Made by a program: the position numbers and the translations under genes. The notes beneath the pieces are model-generated. The model ran no database searches. It had not been told where the DNA came from and saw nothing but the letters and a program-made list of their open reading frames with translations. Positions 8,301-11,234 of a DNA stretch of 11,234 nucleotides are shown here, piece after piece (the stretch's first letter is position 1; each line of letters starts with the position of its first letter). Source of the stretch: Ectocarpus siliculosus (lineage: Eukaryota; Sar; Phaeophyceae; Ectocarpales; Ectocarpaceae); assembly GCA_000310025.1 (NCBI GenBank), contig FN649750.1, positions 2,525,307-2,536,540 on the forward strand, written 5' to 3'.

Positions 8301-11172
8301 TCTCAAACACCGAAGATGAAGAAACGAGTAAGTGTGAATGATGGACGAACGAGCGAACAATCGAATACAAGTTCCGAACAAACGTTCTTTTTCTCAAGAC
8401 TGGAAAACGAACGTGAAAAGTGAGCCAACGAACAAACGAACGATTGTCATTTTGAAGCACAATTTTTTGTGACCAAAGAAGCCCGTGTGAATGATGAACG
8501 AAAAACATGTGCAGCACCCGGGAGGGAATGTTATCTTCACGCACGCCGGGGACGACTTCACGGACATCTTCGCCGCCTTCCACCCTCCGACGGCCTACGC
8601 CGTGCTGGAGCCCTTCTACATCGGGGACCTCGATGAGAAGAGCGCCGTGGCCAAGCCGGCCGCCCAGCGAGCGTTCGAGCGATCGTACCGGGAGCTCAGG
8701 AGCAAGCTCCTCACGATGGGCATGTACAACTCGGAGTGAGTGCGTTTTTCTCATTCTTGGGGATTTGACGCAAATATTCATCTCTACCCACGGATAAGCG
8801 AGTCTGGGAATAGACAAGCCATAAATTGAAAGCGTTACCATTAGCGTTACCACACGCTACCGGTGTTTCTACGATCCCTCGAGCCGCATTACGTGTTGTA
8901 ATATCCCCCCAGTTGGCAACTCTTTTTCCTCTTGTTTGAGTACCCGACAGCGCTATTCGGAGGATGTTGATGGGGTCGCTGTTCTAAACTAATACCCGGA
9001 GATGGTCCGCAACTGCTGTTGCCGCCACTATCCAGCGGTAACGCCGCCCGTTCTTGGGACATAAGTTTATTGCTCCGGCGCGCGCGCCGCACAACCTCTC
9101 TACAGAACCTCATTCGAATGAGAGAGCTTTCATACGCGAGGCACCGCATCCTTGCACGCCCTGCACCGCACAAACCAAGCGCGCTGACTCCACACATGAC
9201 CCCACCCCTTCCCCCTCTCTCTTGCGCACGAATACCTCTGTAGTCCAGCGCGTGGTACTACTTGCACACCCGACACGGCACAAGCCAAGCGCTGACCCTA
9301 AACATCCCCCCCCCCACCCCATCCCCCCGCTCTTTCGCCTCGTCCAGCCCGTGGTACTACGTGATGGTGTGCTCGCGTCAGATGGCGTTGTGGGCGGCGT
9401 CGGTGGCGTGCGTGGTGTGGTCGGACCGGTGGGACGTCAACATGCTGGGTGCCTGCCTCATGGCGGTGTTCTGGCAGCAGTGCGGCTGGCTGGCGCACGA
9501 CTTCCTCCACCACCAGGTCTGCGCGAAACGGCAGGCGTTAGAAGTGGCCTCGCGTGTCTTAGATCGACCTGCGCTCGTTAGTACCGCATTCCGCACGGTT
9601 TTTCTTCAACCGGCCGATAGCAATGTTTTTGGAAGGAAAGGTGTTGGACCAATCACACTACGCAGCGTGTAGTGTCGGGTTAATATAACACCTCACGTTC
9701 TTTAGTCCTCGAATACGAGATACCCCGAGTCATGACGTGTTTTCGGCAGTCAGCCCGACGCGAGCGTAGTGCCCGATCCCCGATTGCTACCGTACTGAAC
9801 TCAAAATTTAGCAGTGGGGGGGCCACAACAGTGCCGGTTGAACAGTACCACTGCCCGGTATAGTGCCGTTGAAGTGTTGAAGTCGCACGACACGGATGGA
9901 ATATTCCAGTTGTTGTCTCAATTCTCTTAACAGTGCAGGGTGCCCCGTATAGTGCCAGTGAACCTGGCGGGCACATTCCGGCACTTCTGACGCAACCTTC
10001 ACCGCTTTACCCGCTTGCACACCACGTCACCCGCGCAAGGGGTATGAATCCCCATGTTTTTTTTGTGCCGTTTTTTTTTGGAGCTCCCAAACTGCGACTA
10101 CTGTGGACTGCGAATCACGCACGCCGCACTACCCGTGCAGGTGTTCACGAACCGCGCGTTTGGATCCCCTTTCTCTGTTGTGTTCCATCCTTTGTTGTTT
10201 TTTCCCCCTTGCTTTAACTCCGAACTGCCGTGCATATAACGCGAAACATACCCGCCACGCCACCCGTGCTGCTGCAGGTGTTCAAGAACCGCGCGTACGG
10301 CGACCTGGCGGGAGTTTTCTGGGGTAACCTGATGCAGGGCTTCAGCGTAGGGTGGTGGAAGAACAAACACAACACGCACCACGCCGTGCCTAACCTGCAC
10401 GAATCGAGCGCGGACGCCCACGATGGTGAGTGTGGGGCGCCTGGCTTTTGAGGGGGGGAGGGGGGGGGAATAAGGCGTGCCTCATGTTGCTCTTCTACAG
10501 TCATGTTGCCTTGGGGCTCAAAAAAGGAATTACGCCCACGAAGGTATATCCATGCGTGCGGTGTATGGTGCCTGGCTTTGGAGGGGGGAGGAGGGGAAGA
10601 GGGTTTGCCTCATGTTGACCTTGAACCCAACAACAAATAGATGCGTGGAAACTTGGAGGAGAGGGGTGGATACATGGCACTTGACACCCACGGTACACCC
10701 AGCACCGTGTATTTTTCGGGAAGGACGATACGATAAAAGAAGCACCTTCTTGTCACCGACTGGCCTGTCCGTTTTTTGTTTCTCTGTGACGTGGCCCTCG
10801 CCGTTGAACGACTGCCTCGCTGTCTGATTGATGTTCAGGTAGATGCGTCCACCTCTACATGTAACCCGCATATGTTGGCGGAGATGGTGGTTCTTGAGAA
10901 AATTCCGTTTCTCACTTCCGCGAAGGAGGTGGAGATGGTGTTGTGTGACGAAAGTACTGTTTTTGACTCCACCAGGCAACGACCTCTTTGTGTTGTGTCC
11001 GTCTTAACGCATACACCACCTTCCTGCGAATTTTCTTCTGTCACTCTCGCCATCTGTCTGCCTAAACGCAGGCGACCCTGACATGGACACGATGCCCGTG
11101 CTGGCGTGGTCGATCAAGATGGCCGAGGCGGCTAAGGACACAACGGTCTCCCGGTTCCTCATTGGGCACCAG
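5206..11172 (+). CDS. Front-end (delta-6-type) fatty acid desaturase with N-terminal cytochrome b5 domain, 5' part, six exons
   Basis: Spliced model: 5206-5322, 5653-5733, 8515-8735, 9348-9516, 10278-10425, 11072-11172, encoding about 279 residues and continuing past the right edge. All five introns are GT...AG and phases match at every junction (0, 0, 2, 0, 1). Family members desaturate polyunsaturated acyl chains between the carboxyl end and an existing double bond, in the ER or plastid membrane, using a fused cytochrome b5 as electron donor. Visible: cytochrome b5 core at about residues 36-110 with haem ligands in HPGG (67-70) and His89; first membrane region about 143-165; His box I HDFLH (190-194); His box II HNTHH (227-231). 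The QxxHH box III lies outside the window. Known delta-6 relatives are near 470-480 residues, so roughly 60 percent is here. HDFLHHQ and KNKHNTHHAVPN favour delta-6 over delta-5 type; exact regioselectivity cannot be read from sequence. Confidence 0.93.
5323..5652 (+). other. Desaturase intron 1
   Basis: 330 nt, GTCAGT...ATATGCAG, phase 0. No embedded feature recognised and, unlike introns 2-5, no clear duplication of exon edges. Confidence 0.8.
5653..5733 (+). CDS. Desaturase exon 2 (cytochrome b5 core)
   Basis: 27 codons, EVQKHRTPSDAWM...KVYDVSGWHE. This is the strongly conserved first half of a cytochrome b5 fold: E-V-x-K-H, then W-M-I, then K-V-Y-D-V. The acceptor is ATATGCAG|GAGGTG and the donor CACGAG|GTGCGT, both phase 0. 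Reading through the donor quickly loses family resemblance and reaches a stop in intron 2. The residue before the break (GWHE) is completed by HPGG at the start of exon 3, so the haem-binding motif is split by a 2.8 kb intron. Confidence 0.9.
5866..5889. repeat. Hairpin with 8-bp stem
   Basis: TCCTACCT, loop CCTAATTT, AGGTAGGA. Perfect arms inside intron 2, just before the poly-C tract. Confidence 0.7.
5908..5937. repeat. Poly-C tract
   Basis: Runs of 11 and 10 C separated by single A, then CGCCCCGCC. Likely prone to length errors in sequencing or assembly. Confidence 0.85.
6038..6053. repeat. 16-bp perfect palindrome
   Basis: AACAAATATATTTGTT in intron 2, with flanking AACACAA and TGTGTT extending an imperfect, bulged palindrome over about 6024-6059. 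Confidence 0.7.
6776..6870. repeat. Short tandem duplication, period 74
   Basis: ACACACGCACTGCGGGCGAC at 6776 and ACACACGCGCAGCGGGCGAC at 6850, 21 bp each with two mismatches, plus a partial GGGCGACA copy at 6843-6850. Confidence 0.75.
7368..7393. repeat. Perfect 10-bp hairpin
   Basis: AGCTGTCGCT, loop CGTTGT, AGCGACAGCT within intron 2, 13 nt upstream of a tandem repeat. No U-run or gene end nearby, so not a bacterial-type terminator. Confidence 0.75.
7407..7540. repeat. Two-copy tandem repeat, period 78
   Basis: About 53-bp units starting GTGGAAGCAGGGACAAAGGG (7407) and GTGGAAGGAGGGACAAAGGG (7485), each continuing with TGCCARCAAYAACGCCTGCA and ending CCATAYTCCA. Only a few substitutions and a 2-bp indel separate the copies. 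Confidence 0.9.
8095..8116. repeat. 8-bp hairpin
   Basis: CCTACTGC, loop ACAACG, GCAGTAGG, in the 3' part of intron 2 immediately upstream of the diverged repeat modules. Confidence 0.65.
8117..8540. repeat. Diverged tandem modules at 3' end of intron 2, including a decoy exon 3 start
   Basis: A segment of about 115 bp from 8117 matches one from about 8425 with an offset of 309. Shared landmarks are ACGAACGA, GTGAATGA (8178 and 8487) and GCACCCGGGAGGGAA (8205 and 8514). A third GTGAATGAtG(G/A)ACGAACG copy lies at 8334, giving a near-regular 153-156 bp spacing. The copy at 8206 mimics the exon 3 start after an AAG acceptor but is frameshifted after HPGGK and runs to a stop. Confidence 0.8.
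8515..8735 (+). CDS. Desaturase exon 3 (haem-binding half of cytochrome b5 and linker)
   Basis: Begins HPGGNVIFTHAGDDFTDIF and ends with the linker LLTMGMYNS. HPGG holds the first axial haem ligand; FHPP, 22 residues later, holds the second. FYIGDLDE is the typical end of the b5 domain in desaturases, followed by a charged helix (RAFERSYRELRSKLL). The acceptor is ACATGTGCAG|CACCCG. The donor is TCGGA|GTGAGT, leaving two bases of a codon (GA) completed by C of exon 4 to give Asp. Base use is GC-rich at third positions, unlike the AT-richer intron sequence immediately upstream. Confidence 0.93.
8736..9347 (+). other. Desaturase intron 3
   Basis: 612 nt, GTGAGT...CGTCCAG, phase 2. Its 3' third is a tandem duplication that includes the exon 4 acceptor (separate entry). 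The remainder shows no recognisable feature. Confidence 0.8.
9151..9360. repeat. Tandem duplication across the exon 4 acceptor
   Basis: Copy 1 spans about 9151-9261 and copy 2 about 9261-9360. Each begins CTTGCAC(G/A)CC, continues with CACAA(A/G)CCAAGCG and a C-rich tract, and ends TCCAGC(G/C)CGTGGTACTAC. The second copy's last 13 bases are the start of exon 4, so the first copy supplies a second AG acceptor at 9248. Confidence 0.85.
9348..9516 (+). CDS. Desaturase exon 4 (first membrane helices, His box I)
   Basis: Encodes PWYYVMVCSRQMALWAASV..., one to two hydrophobic helices (about residues 143-165 and 170-187), then GWLAHDFLHHQ. HDFLH is His box I (HxxxH class), whose histidines ligate the diiron centre on the cytosolic face. 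The acceptor is CGTCCAG|CCCGTG, preceded by a C-rich tract; the donor is CACCAG|GTCTGC in phase 0. A second, decayed copy of the acceptor and first 13 exon bases lies 99 nt upstream (see the intron 3 repeat). Confidence 0.93.
9517..10277 (+). other. Desaturase intron 4
   Basis: 761 nt, GTCTGC...GCTGCAG, phase 0. Holds a degenerate repeat around GTATAGTGCC and a tandem duplication of the exon 5 acceptor region. No coding signal. Confidence 0.8.
9841..9962. repeat. Degenerate direct repeat around GTATAGTGCC
   Basis: AACAGT...CCCGGTATAGTGCCGTTGAA (9841-9871) and AACAGT...CCCCGTATAGTGCCAGTGAA (about 9929-9962), offset about 89 bp. Confidence 0.65.
10050..10300. repeat. Tandem duplication across the exon 5 acceptor
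   Basis: Two imperfect copies offset by 137 bp. Each has a T-rich run, CTCC(C)GAACTGC-type sequence, CACGCC...ACCCGTG, then CAG|GTGTTCA(C/A)GAACCGCGCGT. The second copy contains the true acceptor and exon 5 start (10278); the first is a decoy at 10141 that reads VFTNRAFG and then diverges to a stop. Confidence 0.85.
10278..10425 (+). CDS. Desaturase exon 5 (His box II)
   Basis: Encodes VFKNRAYGDLAGVFWGN... WWKNKHNTHHAVPN ... SADAHDG. HNTHH is His box II (HxxHH). GVFWGNLMQGFSV and NKHNxHHAVPN are hallmarks of delta-6-type front-end desaturases. The acceptor is GCTGCAG|GTGTTC and the donor CACGATG|GTGAGT, phase 1 (GAT G). Both edges of this exon are duplicated inside the adjacent introns: the start at 10141 and the end near 10541. 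Confidence 0.94.
10414..10617. repeat. Tandem duplication across the exon 5 donor
   Basis: ACGCCCACGA(T/A)GGT occurs at 10414 (exon 5 end plus donor) and 10532. GCCTGGCTTT, a G-rich tract and CTCATGTTG follow in both copies (10439/10570 and 10481/10609). The offset is 118-131 bp with indels. The second copy offers a decoy donor GAAG|GTATAT. Confidence 0.85.
10426..11071 (+). other. Desaturase intron 5
   Basis: 646 nt, GTGAGT...AAACGCAG, phase 1. The 5' third is the donor-side duplication. The rest shows only a minor repeat of GGAGATGGTG (10880 and 10931). Confidence 0.8.
11072..11172 (+). CDS. Desaturase exon 6 (last exon in the window)
   Basis: Encodes DPDMDTMPVLAWSIKMAEA... VSRFLIGHQ after completing Gly246 with the phase-1 base of exon 5. 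GDPDxDTMPxLAWS is conserved just after His box II in delta-6 desaturases. The acceptor is AAACGCAG|GCGACC and the donor CACCAG|GTCAGT, phase 0. The next exon should begin with an aromatic/Pro-rich helix, but the window ends inside intron 6 in a run of C. Confidence 0.92.
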
Positions 11173-11234
11173 GTCAGTCACAGCTTTCATGTCTTGTACG
11201 AGGCTGCTCGCGTCCCCCCCCCCCCCCCCCCTGT
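11173..11234 (+). other. Start of desaturase intron 6
   Basis: GTCAGT donor followed by sequence ending in an 18-base poly-C run (11214-11231) at the window edge, a likely difficult-to-sequence site. Confidence 0.7.

Larger units (their letters stand above)
5734..8514 (+). other. Desaturase intron 2 (2.8 kb)
   Basis: GTGCGT...ACATGTGCAG, phase 0. No transposase, reverse transcriptase or nested gene recognised on either strand. It holds a poly-C tract, palindromes, two short tandem duplications and, at its 3' end, diverged repeat modules including a decoy copy of the exon 3 start. These are listed separately. Confidence 0.8.

Noticed and set aside
8117-8540. CRISPR-like array because of near-regular spacing
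   Set aside because: Copies are few, strongly diverged and contain exon sequence; the host is eukaryotic and no cas genes are present.
8230-8853. 207-residue minus-strand open frame
   Set aside because: It runs antisense over desaturase exon 3, which is firmly identified on the plus strand; the rest shows no family resemblance.
10141-10239. A second exon reading VFTNRAFG as a true alternative exon 5
   Set aside because: Only the first eight residues resemble the family; the frame then diverges, has no donor that restores His box II, and hits a stop.

Overview
The window is nuclear DNA of a eukaryote with intron-rich genes. No coding region is longer than about 660 bases without interruption. 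Conserved protein segments are split into short GC-rich exons with GT...AG borders and matching codon phases, separated by introns of about 0.3-2.8 kb. One gene is a plastid/heterokont-style front-end fatty acid desaturase with an N-terminal cytochrome b5 domain. Its start (MGRG...) and segments (GWHE-HPGG, HDFLHHQ, KNKHNTHHAVPN) resemble the delta-6 desaturases of diatoms and other stramenopiles. Long introns, high GC and simple-sequence tracts (GGGA, CAA/CAG, poly-C, GCG) suggest a brown alga or a close stramenopile; this is inference, not proof.

Layout. Two genes diverge from a short shared upstream region (4792-5205). Leftward (minus strand), a model of four exons is proposed: a signal-peptide exon (4791-4617), a large Ala/Lys-rich exon with four 11-residue LEA-like repeats (2827-2173), and two exons carrying the first three membrane helices and the motif A loop (SDKYGRRP) of a major facilitator superfamily (MFS) transporter (975-876 and 252-76). 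The MFS gene runs off the left edge. The two MFS exons are well supported. Joining them to the two upstream exons rests on matching phases and good splice sites. Rightward (plus strand), six exons of the desaturase (5206-5322, 5653-5733, 8515-8735, 9348-9516, 10278-10425, 11072-11172) encode about the first 279 residues. This covers the whole cytochrome b5 domain and His boxes I and II; His box III and the C-terminus lie beyond the right edge.

The desaturase would act in the ER or plastid membrane, taking electrons through its own cytochrome b5 domain to place a double bond between the carboxyl end and an existing double bond of a polyunsaturated acyl chain. Nothing in the sequence links the MFS protein to the same pathway beyond head-to-head position.

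The most unusual structure is in the desaturase introns. Four consecutive introns (2-5) carry imperfect tandem duplications of roughly 100-310 bp that straddle an exon-intron border, so each intron contains a decayed decoy copy of a neighbouring exon edge with its splice site. In intron 3 the decoy acceptor is exactly 99 nt upstream and in frame, giving a possible 33-codon alternative insertion. The first bases of intron 4 also resemble the start of exon 5, which fits intron birth or growth by tandem duplication. Other introns hold shorter tandem repeats, hairpins and low-complexity tracts. I see no tRNA, rRNA, transposase, CRISPR array or complete gene in the window.
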